A stretch of 64,000 nucleotides of DNA from Pocillopora verrucosa. Taxonomy: Eukaryota; Cnidaria; Anthozoa; Scleractinia; Pocilloporidae. The notes under the pieces were generated by a model. It saw only the letters and a list, made by a program, of their open reading frames with translations, was not told the origin of the DNA and ran no database searches. The DNA lies in NCBI RefSeq assembly GCF_036669915.1, contig NC_089322.1:18923719-18987718 (forward strand). Direction: 5' to 3'. Both the position numbers and the translations under genes were made by a program. Of this stretch, positions 23,201 through 35,483 are shown piece by piece (the stretch's first letter is position 1; each line of letters begins with the position of its first letter).

Positions 23201-24098
23201 AGCCATCAATACAGTCTAAATCCAGAAATGTTAATAGTCCTCATTTTGCTTAGGCCAGATTATTACAATCTCAAAAAGAGAACTGAGAACTCCTTTACCC
23301 TTATAAGGAAAAGTGCTTTGAAGAGAGAGTCAAGGAACTCTTCAAGATCTCACATCTTTCCTTCTCATAGTCACAATCTGAAGTACAGGCAACAAATTCA
23401 GGTCCCACAAGTGCATCTGACTCTAACAATCTAGTTTTCACCAGACCATATGCATCTGCCTCTGACTCCCTCCATTTGATTTTGACTACATCACATAGCC
23501 CAGTACTTCTGATTATGACACCCAGAGAGGGAAGGAGGGGGGAGGGGGGAAGTACTGGGGTCAATTTTTGCTGGGTGTGTGCTGCTGGCCTCTCAAAACT
23601 CCCAATTCTATCTACTCAGTAGCCAGTTGAAGATCCCATTTTAGTCACTTTTGGTAAAACAATGACAATTTTTTAACGGCAAATCCTCGAATTTTTAAAT
23701 ACCTACTTACTAGAACTTTCTTGACCCCAAAATCTCAAAGATGTGCAACCCCATTCTAGTAACTCTATTGAAAAAAAAAATCAGTATAAAGCGGATAGAG
23801 ACCCTCACTTAGTTAGTCTGATCTAACAAGTTACAAGACGAATTGAAATTGAAAGCGAGCCCTCAATATCACATCCAAGAAAGTTGCCACGCGCGCATGT
23901 ATGCAAATAAAATACCTTTACCTCAAACAACAAAAATATTTTACGCTACTTGACAACTAAGTTATTAGTGGAGGTACAGTTAAATTAAAAGAATAAATTC
24001 ACACTCACCTGCGAAGATCGAAGCCAAAATCTGTTAGTTAGCCCCACACACTTTCTGCAAATTGTGGACATGGTTCCATAACGGGGTAAGGCCGCCAT
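17275..24098 (-). CDS. SUCLG2: Succinate-CoA ligase [GDP-forming] subunit beta, mitochondrial, 11 exons
   Basis: Beta subunit of the TCA-cycle ligase that converts succinyl-CoA to succinate with GTP formation in the mitochondrial matrix. Exons: 24009-24098, 22869-23016, 21865-21964, 21281-21371, 20244-20396, 19434-19523, 18990-19086, 18720-18881, 18217-18359, 17954-18074 and 17275-17387. Phases agree throughout and give 435 residues. Exon 1 is a basic, Ser/Arg-rich presequence (MAALPRYGT start). ATP-grasp nucleotide-loop residues are in [15 protein letters not shown]; the C-terminal ligase part includes [17 protein letters not shown] and [13 protein letters not shown]-type identity (SUCLG2 rather than SUCLA2) rests on [17 protein letters not shown]-preceding [11 protein letters not shown] and [17 protein letters not shown]. 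It is divergent from TMEM243. Exons 4-5 are duplicated at 8842-10270. Confidence 0.93.
18366..18514. repeat. Foldback MITE in SUCLG2 intron 8
   Basis: Left arm 18366-18422 and right arm 18461-18514 are inverted copies centred on TAGACGTTTTGGTGCGTACT and AGTA(C/T)TTTTAC. A ~40-bp loop separates them. Size and arms fit a small non-autonomous DNA element. Confidence 0.65.
20472..20685 (-). repeat. ~200-bp TTAACCC-ended element, type B (with other copies)
   Basis: Ends are AACCTTGTGACTCCCATAAG and TCTTGGGAGTGAAGGGTTAA; the interior has TTTCTCCTT, AATAAAGAATAAG and CTCCAAACTAACATCA. Other clear type B copies are at about 9375-9590 (within the SUCLG2 duplicate), 27540-27745, 29668-29878, 32668-32867, 54003-54206 and 62405-62620, in both orientations. 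Confidence 0.65.
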
Positions 24099-24101
24099 GT
24101 T
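24090..24101 (-). promoter_or_regulatory. YY1-like motif over the SUCLG2 start codon
   Basis: The minus strand reads AACATGGCGGCC with the ATG being the proposed SUCLG2 start. This is the well-known YY1 core context found at start codons of many housekeeping genes. It is a motif match only. Confidence 0.4.
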
Positions 24102-24486
24102 GGATTTTAAAGGAACTAAACTGCGAGCATGCGTCCTTAATGAGCCAGCTATATGACGTACTTCCGGCATCGCGGGCGCTTTCCAAGTATAGCTACGAAG
24201 AAAAGTAAGCTAGATCCTGATCGTATTCGGTGGTTTACGACATCGATTAATTACCACCAATCCAATTGACACATAGAGCCAGTTATCCCAAGTTTAGTTT
24301 TGCTGATACTCAGCCCTAAACTTGGAGAAGGGAACAGAGATTTTGAACAATTTCTGGTGACGGAGAGAGCTCAAGTTCTGTGTAATCGACAGGAGTTCGC
24401 TCAGAATCAATCAAAGATATCTCGAACTTTCCAAGAAACTGTTTTATTAACGTTGTCTTTACGATGAAGGAAATTTTATAGCAAAA
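24099..24486. promoter_or_regulatory. Divergent promoter region, SUCLG2 / TMEM243
   Basis: Only 388 bp separate the two divergent start codons, and no TATA box was recognised. It also holds the 5' UTRs. A shared bidirectional promoter is inferred from spacing. Confidence 0.5.
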
Positions 24487-26629
24487 ATGTATAATGGATT
24501 GGATAAGCCGTTATTTGGCGAGGCAAGACCAAGGGTAGGTAAAATTATCGGGTTGAAGAGGTTTTCTGTCCTATAGCTTAGGGTGATCAAGTCGTTACTT
24601 AAGCTATAATCACGAGTTGTTTATAATAGTAAATGGAAAACAATCTGATTACCAACGATTTGAACAGTTTTTCAACACCAAACCTCGAACTTTTAATTTT
24701 TGTTTTAGTACAAAAATACAACTGATCGTTGATCGATGAAGCAAGTTGCTACGTGTCATCAATTTTGCAACATTTCATATGATCTATTGATTGTTTTGCC
24801 AAATTTCGTGTAAATATCATTTTCCGAAAAAATTAAACAAACTTAAGGTCAATGAATTTTTTTTCAAGTTTTGCTTTTTCTATTTCTGACAATTTTCGAT
24901 ATTTTTCGATAGGATCGCTACTTTAATTATGTCGTCGGAGCAGTCACGGTCATATTAGTCTGTGTAAGTATAAATAATTATTTATCAATCGTGACATCAT
25001 TCAAGGATCATTGTTGCGCTTTGACTCATGAGTCACGGGACTCTTTTTTAGTCATTGTTGCAAAAATCGTGGAGATGTCCCCAGTTTATACTCTTTCTAT
25101 ATGAGATGTTAGTAACCAGCCCCACCCCCTCCTCTCTCTCCTGAATCATTTGGTTAGGACACACTGCTGACAGTTTTGTGAGTTCCCAATTATACTTCTT
25201 GACTGAATGAATTATTGAAAATGTAAAGCAACCAAAGTCTTTGATTAATTGAGGAAAGTGAGCTTTTTGGACTTTGCTTCTCTCTGTGCTAATCATCAAT
25301 ATCCAGTAACTGTTAGGGTTAGTCCTGGTAAAAGGCAAATCACAGTATAGTGCTCACTTTGTGACACATACTTATCAGTATGTATGAAATTTGCAACCTC
25401 TTTGTTGATGGATCTCCAGTCTAGTCTGGTCAAGGTCACTAAAAGCAATCCCCTTAAGGACATTCCTCTCTTACATGACCATACTCTATGACAAATACAC
25501 TAAATTATTAGTTACTAAGACCCTTTACACCCTAACATCAGTATGAATATTCTCTACACTGTTCTCTTTACATTTCCTAAGGTGGTGACTAGGAGAATTT
25601 GTTTAACAATCAAGAGCTTCTGTATCAGTGATTCAGGGGTGATATTGTATGGAGAATTAGTTGCTAGTCATCCTAAGGGGTTTAAGCATGAAAAACCTAT
25701 CTTATTTCTTCTCAAACTTTTATTACTTACTGGTAGCAGTACTTTGTACTAATGGAGAAAATTTTGTAAAATAGTAACAAATCCATCTTTTGCAGGAGAC
25801 CTTGATAAGCTCTTTGGCATTGCACTTCCCACCCAAAGCAATCAATGTCTTCCTTGCTTCTATTATCTCAATGATATGCATATCAGAACTCATTCTGGTA
25901 AGTCACCTAAAAGTGCACCAGGCTGTTACTTTTTCTCCTGGCCTAATAGTCTGAGAAGAAAAAAATTCATTTATTTATGATTCATTGTAAATTTACTCTT
26001 AATTGTAATTTTAGCTTTTTAGCCTTTTTTGTTTTGTTTTTAATCTTGTCATGTGCATTTGAACATTTTATGGAATTTGTGCATTGTATATGTCCTATAA
26101 TTATTATAAATGTCCTATAATTATCATTATTATTATTATTATTATTATTCACCTTAATTGTGCAAAATTCTCTCTTTGTAGCCCTAATCTGCTGTTAGTT
26201 TGCAATAAACACTCACTGTTTTCCATTTCTTTATTATAGAAAGAATTATCAAGACCGTTATAGTTTGAGTTGTCTTGCATGTAGCTAACTAATAACCTTT
26301 GCCATAAAGGAATTCAACTATTATTAAAATTACTGTGAAACAACTGACAGTAAATTTAGATGACAAAACTTCCACAGCAAAAAATTTTACATAAACATTA
26401 TCAGCTGTAGGTATGACATAACCATTCAGAGAGTTTTCCACAAGCTTAAACTCATCAGAATTGAGAAATAAAGACTTATTTAATTGTTACTGCAATTATT
26501 TTACAGATTTATTGGTACAGACAAGGAGATGTTGATCCAAAGTTTCGAAAGCTAATCTACTTCAACTCATTTACAACTATTTTGCTGTGTATATGTGCAA
26601 ATGTGTACTACTACAATACTACTGCATAA
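24487..26629 (+). CDS. TMEM243: Transmembrane protein 243, 4 exons
   Basis: Small conserved multi-pass membrane protein of poorly known function. Exons 24487-24534, 24913-24963, 25796-25897 and 26507-26629 are all phase 0 and encode 107 residues, close to the vertebrate length (~118). Family landmarks are DKPLFGEARPR near the N-terminus, then FPPKAINVFLA, IYWYRQGDVDPKFRKLIYF and LLCICANVYYYNTTA at the C-terminus. Hydrophobic stretches at about residues 20-40, 45-70 and 87-102 predict three to four membrane spans. A TAATAAA overlaps the stop and another AATAAA is at 26789-26794, either of which could direct polyadenylation. It is divergent from SUCLG2. Confidence 0.9.
25520..25687 (+). repeat. 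~200-bp TTAACCC-ended element, type A (with other copies)
   Basis: Consensus blocks in order: CCCTTTACACCCTAACATCAG, TATTCTC..ACTGTTCTC, AGGAGAATTTGTTTAACAATC, AAGAGCTTC, GATTCAGGGGTGATATTGTA and GGAGAAATTAGATGCTAGTC. Other copies: 32083-32281, 32870-33072, 36783-36992, 38590-38765, 40799-41010, 44975-45192 and 45535-45736 (plus); 21472-21690, 34055-34270, 42884-43080, 48520-48705, 51411-51610 and 60742-60940 (minus). Partial copies lie at 30150-30235, 53895-54005 and 62295-62405. Most lie in introns. Confidence 0.7.
26123..26150 (+). repeat. (ATT)n microsatellite
   Basis: A run of about eight ATT units in TMEM243 intron 3. Confidence 0.9.
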
Positions 26630-26794
26630 TAAATGCTACAACTAAGGAGAAATTCAAATGTGTGAATTTCCAAACATCTAATCAACAAAATAAGCTATTT
26701 ATTTTTGGAAACTTACAATTCAATACGTTGCATCTCTTTCTACTTCTCAAATTTTTAATATTTGTGTACAATAACACTGTGATGTTGTAATAAA

Positions 26795-28130
26795 AGTAAT
26801 CGAATATTAAATAATTTTTCTAAGAAATTTTGTTCCTAGCAATAAAGTTGTGCTCTTGGAATGAACTTTTAAAAAGTGTTGGCAAACCATTATCAATAAT
26901 GCATTACACCATTTACCACTGTGACAATTCTAATTTCTTAGTGTGTGATTAGCTGAAGCAAGTGAAAGATTTTGGACAATGCTTCTTTATGGTAATCATT
27001 AATCTCTAGTAAATTGTAGGGTTAGTCAAGGGGAAAAAAAATTTATTGTATTACTAATGCTTGCTTTGCAATGTGTACGTACTTTGAAAATTTCTGACTT
27101 TTTTGTTGATGGTACTGCTTCTTTTACTCTACACTTTAAGTTGCATTAGTGTTGTACTCAGATTTAGTCATTTGCTTATAAAAAAAGAATTACTAGTATT
27201 TCTATACAATTATGTCAAAGTGTAACTTTTTGCCTTGGACAATAGGTGAAATTTGAGAAATTCAACTCTCCTGTTTAGTCTTTGACATCTTAGCTGGATA
27301 ATATAAACAGTATTTTGGCTGATTGAGATTGGAGAATCAAAGCTTAGGTCAAAATCCATGACATATGGAAGATAAATCAAAATGTTTTTTAATAGTTTTG
27401 TTCTTCTGTTTGGTCATAGTTAATAAATTTAAGATGAAGTTTTAAGTAGATCAGTGGTGAATTTACCACTAAAAGGAATTGTATTTTGAAAGCCTGCTCT
27501 GAAAAGTTAGGGATTTGTATTCAGTAACTGCAAACGTTTAACCTTTTAATTCCCAGATCAAATTTGTAATTCTCCTTACTGTCAGCCTCACAATTCTTAT
27601 GTTAGTTCAGAGAATTTAGTATTGGATCAGCTTATTATCCCCATATTGATATTTTCCTTTATTCTCGTCACCTAACTGGTTGATATTGTATTGATATTGT
27701 AGGGAGAAATTCTGTCCCGATCACTTATAGGAGTGAAAGGGTGAAGTTTAGAATACTACTTTTGAACTAGAATAGCAAAGAGATGTATCTTTGGCCATTC
27801 TGTACATTTTTTTTAAACAAGAGATCTTTATACAGACCAACACAGACAAAATCTATGCACAGACATTATTTTAAACTTTGTTGGTGGAAATAAAGTTGTC
27901 AAAGAAGTGAATATCACGTTCAGTGCCTAATGTGAATCAGAACTCCTGGGGTTCAGCTCCAATTGGGGAAGTTGGATTTTTCCTCTTCCCTTGCTGATGA
28001 CAAACAAATAAATCAAATATTTTCCTTTACCTGACAACATGGCTCAAAATTCACCATACTTCCTAGAAATTCTATTCAAGAGGCCCCACATCAAAATAAC
28101 AAGAAATATGTCACAAAACACTGCAATACG
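26795..28130. other. Convergent intergenic region TMEM243-PSMD6
   Basis: AT-rich sequence without coding signal; contains a type B ~200-bp repeat at 27540-27745 and is otherwise featureless to my reading. Confidence 0.5.
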
Positions 28131-28436
28131 CAGGATCTGTACCCTTTTTCAGAAGTAAATTTTAAGGACTTATCCAAGATGCAGATTAATTTTTCCAGGA
28201 TTTAAAATTTCACCTTAAACCCTCTCACTTCCAAGATTTCAAAAGGAATTCTCTTTACAGTCCACATGTACATACATTTCTTACACTGATAAATTCTGAA
28301 AACTTAATTGCCTGAGTTAAGCAGATTTCCATGACTTTCCAGGACCTGAAGTCTTTTTCCTGGACTCTCCAGTCCTGGAAAATGTCAAAATAAAATTCAA
28401 GGACTTTCCAGGTTTATTAGGACCCATACAAACCCT
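28131..28436. mobile_element. hAT-like MITE (CAGGRTYTGTA ends)
   Basis: Begins CAGGATCTGTACCC and ends CATACAAACCCTG, imperfect inverted ends. It contains several TTTCCAGGACTT-type motifs in both directions, typical of a common animal hAT-derived repeat. Part of a ~200-bp TTAACCC-type repeat appears nested at about 28215-28320. Target-site duplication is not clear. Confidence 0.5.
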
Positions 28437-28824
28437 GAATAACACTAGAGCCCTTGTGCATAACTTTCATGCCGTTATGCCATATTTTATTGCACAGCTG
28501 TCAAGTCAAGTCATCTTTATTTAGGAAGGGCAGACCTTTCAGCACAAAATTGGTATCAGCAGGGGGCCTGCCTGACTCCAAGCTGGGGATTGTTCAAAGG
28601 CTAGTCCCCATGCATTGTAAGGAAACATTTTTGTTCATAGCTCCCCCCTTCCTCCACCTCCCTCTCCTCCAAAAGATCTACAGTATGGTTATGTTAAATT
28701 GCATCCACAGAGAGTCGGATATCTGACACTAGATTTAACTACACATTAGGTAAAAAATATTAGGAAAAAATAAAGGCACATGATTTGACTTGGAATCTGA
28801 ATGTTATTTCATCCAAAGGACATC

Positions 28825-28830
28825 TTTATT
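28825..28830 (-). terminator. Polyadenylation signal of PSMD6
   Basis: AATAAA on the minus strand, about 150 bp beyond the PSMD6 stop codon. Confidence 0.45.
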
Positions 28831-28981
28831 TTGTCAGAGACATTTTTTGTCTAAACCAAAATGGTACTGTTTACAAAAAAGCATTTTAAATAACTATATT
28901 TTGTAACCTTACATCAATCTTCAGTAGAAGGGAAAAGGTTTGTTATTACTAAAAAAAGGTTGGAAAGGTTTATGACTGTTG

Positions 28982-31900
28982 TTACATGTTTATGACGCGG
29001 CTGAGTTTCTGGATTCTGTTTAGGAGAAGATCCCCCTGTTTTATGGTGGCCTGGGAAGAAAAACATAACATATTTCAATTGGAGTTAAATTTTACTTTCA
29101 TCAACAAAACAAAGAATACAAATTAAGTAGTGAATGACGTTGAAAAAGTATTGACAACAAGTAGCTCTACGGAAAGCAGTGATGGTACACTGCACCCATT
29201 AGCAACTTGACATATGGTTGTAGGTCGCTGATACCCTGAGAACTCCCTTAATCCTAGAAGTGATCAACAGGCTAAGTCCCTCAGCCATCTCAGCCAAAAT
29301 AATAAATTTTTATTACAAAGCTACTCAACACATACCTGATACTGCCAATTCTTATGATCAGGCCTGCAAAATTGACAAATCAAAGTTATTAGTTTATTTG
29401 TAAAATTGCCATGGTAAATTATGCATTCTAGTTAGAGCAGCCTCAGGGATAATTCAGAGGGAAATTTTTCAAAATCCACATGTTTTATTATGATAGTGCA
29501 GCAAGTTGGTAAAAAAAGGCATTCATACTTGTTGTAAGTTGAGAAGTAATCAGAATAATCAAAAGTTTCACTACATTCAGTAGTAGATTAAATGCTGTGT
29601 GGACATAGTAAATAAAGAGACCAATAGAGCTTCTAGAATTTCTGTTGCAAGAGAACAATACAGAATTAACCCTTTAAGTCCCAAGATCTCGTTAGTAATT
29701 CTCCTTCCTGTTTATTTTATAGTTCTTACGATGTTATTTTGGAGAATTTGGAATTGGATCAATTAATAATCCCCTGATTGATATTTTTCTTTGTTCTCAT
29801 CACTTGTCTGCTTGATATTTTATTGATATTGTAAGGAGAAATTCTCTCTTGGTCACTCATGGGAGTTCAAGGGTGAAAGGTGCCTAAAAATGAACCTACC
29901 TATTTTTAGATTCTCTGAGGTATAAGAAAACACTCATTCAATAACTCAGCTTTGATTTTTACTGGTCAAGTATTTCTTACCTATTGGTTTCCACAACTCC
30001 TCCGACTTTGTCAATTTTACAGTTCAATCTCCCTGCAGCGATGAATCGTGAAAGTTCCCTAAAGAGAAAAAGACCATATCAAACAATTAATCAATTCATA
30101 CAAGGGGCATATCAAACAGAGTTTATCAAAGATCATCTTTCAGTACACCCTTTACACCCTAACATCAGAATGCATATTCTCACTACCCTTCTCTGTACAT
30201 TTTCTAAGATGCTGACAAAGTGAATTCATTTAACAAAAATTAGCTTATTTAGTTGGTTTATTGAGACCATATGCCATAATAGTAAATGATTGAACAAAAT
30301 AGGGTCAAATCCAAGGGAAACTGGCTCTTGATTAAGTTAGCAAAGAGTTTGAATTGACTAACTTTGAGTTAGCTGATAGTAAATGAGAGGAAAAATGAGA
30401 TGAAATCCTCATGGGAAACTTGATCTTGTTGGAGTTAATGGTCTATGAGGGTTCAAGTTAAGCCAGGTTCTCCTGTATTGCACTAACTTGGATAAGACCT
30501 ACCAAACAAGTTGTAGCAAAGAAAAGACAAAGCAGAACTGAAATCCCAAACTGAAATAGCCACAGCAACAAAGGATAGGGCAGCCTAGAGGCAAGGCAAA
30601 AACTTAACAATAGTGATATGTCACTTACCTATCAATAAACTCCTCACTAACTCCAAAGGCATTAGCCATGTATTGTAATGTGAGACTGCGATAAGACTCC
30701 AGCAGCTGTGTGTAGGCCTGAATTCGCATCTCTCTGACATAGTATCTGCAGTGTGGTGCTAGCAACCTGTCTTGCTTCAAGAAGTCCTCAATTTTTGCTA
30801 CAAAAGGTAAAGGATCAGGAAATTCATTGTCACATCATTAAAAGCAACACAAATATAAAAGTGAATATTCAATTTTGACTTGTGACTGATACAATCATAG
30901 CCTGTATGGGGGCTCTGAACTTGGGTAACAGCAAAATTGGATGAGAAGAGCATTTATAAGATTAGTCTCCGTTTATAAGTGGTGGTTTTGCCATGGAGGT
31001 TGTTCTTACCCAATGCAAGGAAGAAATCTGCATAGTGGCAGTTGTAAAAGGACAAAAGGAACTGGCTGGTGACAGGAAGCTGATGGAGAACTTCAAGGAT
31101 TTCTGCACCATTTACCACCTGGGAGAGAGAGAAAAACTATATTAAATTCAATTTCTTACCCATGAGAATATTCATAACAAAACCTTATGTTGCTACAAGG
31201 CTTGTGGAATAAATGGCTAACATGTAAAAAGCTTTCCACTTCCAATTGGAATTCACTTCCCAAACACATAAGTTTTGGCGACATGACTGTATTTTCAAGT
31301 TTGAAATTTTGTTCTAATGAATGTTCTGTTGCCTAAAACTCCAGCATGATTAGTTTTAGTCATGCATCTGATTTATGCAATTGGAGGTGCAAGTTTATTT
31401 GACCAATCATAGACAAAACAAAAACAGAAACCAAATGCAATCTTGAATTATTTTCAGTCATCAAATGAAAACTGCTCTGTGTTACAGAGACCATTAGATA
31501 ATTAAGGCACATAACTTTCATTCACTGTTACTGGAACTTGCAAAATTTCAACACAATATTACACACCTTTGTTCTGAGATCAACCCGTTCTAGTGCAATC
31601 ATACTAGCAAGAACAGTGTAGGTGACAAATGTTTTGTAGTCCATCAGTTCATAGGAAGTAAATGTGGAAATGCTATCCAAGAAATTACTGGCTGCAGACT
31701 TGAAATCGCGGATGGATAGAAAATAAATTCCTTGGTACACTTTAAGCCTGTTCCGTCGATCCCAATCTCCGCCCTCTTCTATTAACCTGTTTTAATAATG
31801 ATGATAATGATAATGATGATGATGAGGAGGAGGAGGAGGAGGAGGAGGAGAAGAAAAAGAAGAAGAAGAAAGACCATAACCTAATAGAAGAAAGGAAAGG

Positions 31901-34793
31901 TGCCAGGCAAAAGGTTGAGAAAAACCACTCAGATCATGACAATCACATGAAAAAGAGGAGAGGTGCTATAAAGGTCTTGTAAGGAACCAACCACACCACC
32001 TCCCCTTGCTTGCCCTGACCCAATAACTCCCTTACAAATATAATTCCTTTAATTTTGCTATCATGGTCCGTATTATTAATCCTTTACACCCCATCATCAG
32101 TATGCATATTCTCCATACTGTTCTATACACATTTCTTAACATGCTGACAAGGAGAATTTGTTTAACAATCAAGAGCTTCTTTAGTTGGTGATCATTTCCC
32201 TTATTCTCATGACCTTCATGTTAGATTCAGGGGTGATACTGTAAGGAGAAATTAGATGTTCATCACTCTTAAGGGTTAAGGATTCTGTGAATGCCTGGAA
32301 CAGGCTATGGTATTCCTTGCAAATAATCTTTTTTTAAATTTGTGACTGGAAACATTTTTAAGCACTTACATCTTTGCCTTGTCTATACTCCTAGTAATCA
32401 GATCATTATCCAAGTAAAACAAACCAATGCGTATCTGGTAAAAAATTATGTCCAGTTTGTATCCAAGTGCTACAGCTTTGTCATAGGCCAGACGAAAAAC
32501 ACTCAGAGCCTTTTCCTAAAAGTATAAAATATGTAATGCATGATTAATAATGGATTTTTTCCAAAGTACACTCGTGCACATATGTATGTCTTGATCAGTG
32601 ACAACTTACTTAACAAGTGTAATAGAATACCAATAACCTGTTGAGGTTTTCTATTTTCAAAACACCATTAACCCTTAACTTCCATAAGTGACAAAGACAG
32701 AATTCCTACCCACATTACTATGTCAAGAAGACTATTGATAAGAAGGAAGAAAATTAGGGGATTATTAGTTGATCCAATAACAAATCCTCCAAACTAACAT
32801 CATAGGAATTGTATATCAGACAGTAAGGAGAATTACTAATGAGATCCTAGAAGTGAAAGGGTTAACCCTTCACACTCAAACATCAGTATACATATTCTCC
32901 AAACTGTTCTCTATACATTTCCTGATGCTGACAAGGAGAAGTTGTTTAACAATCAAGAGCTTGTTTCATAGGTGATCATTTCCCATATTCTTGTAACCTA
33001 AATATGTGGTTCAGGAGTGATATTGTAGAGAGAAATTGGATGCTAGTCACTCTAAGAGGTCAAAGGGTTAACTCTTACTGTTATTATTATAACATTTATA
33101 ACATTTATTAACATTTACCAAACAATTCTTCAATAATGTAATGAGACATTTAAATACTGCTCAGACACTAAAAACATGAGTTCAAGAACTCCTTCCATAT
33201 TTGTACCTTATCTCCAATCTTACAAAGATATTCTGCTTTGGCATATAAAGCATCTCTGATTTCTGTTTCTCCCAAGTTTTCCTCGGCATCTTTTAGTGTC
33301 TCATCAAGCTTCTTAACCATTTCTTCATTATTTGAATGCATCGTTGCCAGCAGAGAGTTGTCTACATCCCATTTAAGCTCTGTACAGAGCTCTTCATACA
33401 ATGGAGCCATATCTAGAGAAATATATTGGAAAATTAAGCCAAATATATGTAGAGGCCATGTGTATTATAAAGCCAGCCCTGGTGCTAATTGGTTAGTAGA
33501 ACCATTCACAACGAAGTGCCAAAAAAGGCTAACCAGCTGGAAAAAAAACAGTTATTTCCCAGTCTAGGTCCATCCGTAAAGGAAAAACTGTACCAGTAAT
33601 CTTGAGAGTGACTCTCCATCTTTGGCCATAAGCCAAACTCAAGACTAAGGCACACTATTTACCCATACAGATCTCCAATCCTCAGTAAATAACATATATA
33701 CACCAGTATAGGACTGTAGTCTCATTTAAGTATAGCAATGTGGAAGATTAACCCTTTAACTCCCAAGATCTGATTGTTAATTCTCCCCTCTACCTGCTAC
33801 ACATTTCCTTGTAAATTAATTATGAGAATTTGGTGTTCAATCAAGGTGATATCTTGTACCTGACGAGTTTGAGAGTATTCTCATTACCTGTTTGCTGGAT
33901 AATGTATGGATATTATAGGGAGAAGTTACATGTTTATCACTTCTGGGAGTTAAAGGGTTAATGTTTATTGCGCCCTTCAGCTTGTATCATTTACCACCCC
34001 TACTAGAACCTGCTTAACTCTAAACCAATTTGATCCACTGTATGTGTAGATCTTAACCCTTTAACCTCTAACCCCTAAGAGTGATTGGCATCTAATTTCT
34101 CCTCACTATATCACCCTTGAGTCACACATTAAGGTCATGAGAATGGAGGATATGATGCCCAACAAAAGACGCTTTTTATCAGTAATCAAATTCTCCTTCT
34201 CAGCACCTTAGGAAATGTATAGAGAACAGTATGGAGAATATCCATAATGACAATAGGGTGTAAAGGGCTAAACAAGCCATGTAATCAGTGGCTCCCAGTG
34301 ACTCACACTTTCTACAGCTCACGAGCACTGTGAAAATTTCAGTAGTCAGAGTGGGAATTGATCATTTTCTTAATAAAATGTGAGCACCTTTAACTTTTGT
34401 AACGTCCAATAGATTTCTTATCATTAATCTTCTTTAGTTTCGGGATTGATGTATCCGCACGCGGTAACAAATATCGACTTCAACTTACAAGAAATCTCTA
34501 CCTTCAGGCTGGATTAAGCTTAGTAAAATTGAAAAGAGAAACAAATCATTGGCACAATTAATCAAAATGAAGAGTGAAATCTATAAATGTAGATGGCATG
34601 TCAGCCTATGACTAGGCAGAAAAATTAATCAAACAGCAGAGAGCTTACCATTTTCTTTCACGGCTTCCAAGAGCCTTTTCTTCACGTCTACCTTGCTTTT
34701 TCCATCTGGATTCGTTAAAGTAAAGCGCCATGCTGCTAGTTCAAGGTTTGGATTCTTTGGCAAGCCCTCTTCTTCTAGATTTTCGACCGGCAT
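28982..34793 (-). CDS. PSMD6: 26S proteasome non-ATPase regulatory subunit 6 (Rpn7), 9 exons
   Basis: Lid subunit of the 19S regulatory particle, a structural PCI-domain protein needed for proteasome assembly. Exons: 34649-34793, 33207-33412, 32370-32515, 31567-31786, 31010-31118, 30629-30797, 29981-30058, 29336-29363 and 28982-29050. Phases are consistent and the product is 389 residues, the same length as human PSMD6. It starts [20 protein letters not shown]. The helical-repeat region includes [19 protein letters not shown], and the PCI domain includes [19 protein letters not shown] and [16 protein letters not shown]. It ends [15 protein letters not shown]. Exon 8 is only 28 bp (PDHKNWQYQ). 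Introns carry several ~200-bp repeats. It is divergent from the MGLL-like gene. Confidence 0.95.
31797..31870 (+). repeat. Purine-rich microsatellite (GAT)n-(GAG)n-(GAA)n
   Basis: A compound trinucleotide run (GATGATAATGATGAT, then GGAGGAGGAGG, then GAAGAAGAA) beginning about 10 bp upstream of the PSMD6 exon 4 acceptor (31786, minus strand). On the transcribed strand it is a pyrimidine-rich tract. Confidence 0.85.
33752..33962 (+). repeat. ~200-bp TTAACCC-ended element, type C (with other copies)
   Basis: A full copy with perfect inverted ends TTAACCCTTTAACTCCCA and TGGGAGTTAAAGGGTTAA. The interior has CTGATTGTTAATTCTCCCCTC, ACATTTCCTTGTAAATTAAT and TCATTACCTGTTTGCTGGAT. Further copies are at 37012-37208 and 47999-48210, both inverted relative to this one. 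Confidence 0.75.
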
Positions 34794-35483
34794 TTCAATA
34801 GAATAATGGCAAGGAGTTTTGAAAGAAATGTCTCTCTAATCTTCTAACTGATGCACAGTAACCTCGCCTGGAAGGCTGAGTAGCCTGGTCCGAATCATCA
34901 GTGAGTAGCTACGCTCGGACGGGAGGGTTGTAATTCAAACAAGATTTAAACATTATTTTCTTTCAAGAAATGTTGCTAAGTAAATGTGCTCTTTAGAGAT
35001 TTTACGAAATATTTAGAGGACTAGATATAATGAGGTGGAATTAGTTAATTTGTCGCCTAAGAACGTGACAAATCGGAAATGGGGTTTACGCCGAATAATT
35101 TTAGATGCGATTTTCTCCAGATTCTTACAGATGGACTTATATTAAAAAATAAATCATGTATGGATTTTGTCTTATTCATGCAAATTTCTTTTCCCCTTTT
35201 CATCTTTCGAGTTTCTTTTCCTCTTCCCTTCCCCTGATCGAGGCCTGCAGCACACTTACTTTTTTCCCGCCAAAGTGTTACTGCTTACAGGTGACGTATG
35301 ATCTGTTTGCACATAAGAGAAACAGAAAAATTTGCATTTACGCATCACAAATGAGTTGTTTGGTATACACCAAGTGGTTTAACACGCTCTGCTAAGCTAG
35401 CTACAGTATGATTTGCGGTTGCTTCACCCGAAGCTTTTCTTGTAGTATCTTTTGTTAAGTTAGTTGCCCAAGAAAAGCGAGAA
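34794..35483. promoter_or_regulatory. Divergent promoter region, PSMD6 / MGLL-like
   Basis: 690 bp between divergent start codons with no recognised core motif. It includes both 5' UTRs; shared regulation is inferred from spacing only. Confidence 0.4.

Noticed and set aside
17275-24098. Assignment to SUCLA2 (ATP-specific subunit)
   Set aside because: Several stretches ([30 protein letters not shown]) fit the GTP-specific SUCLG2 type better.
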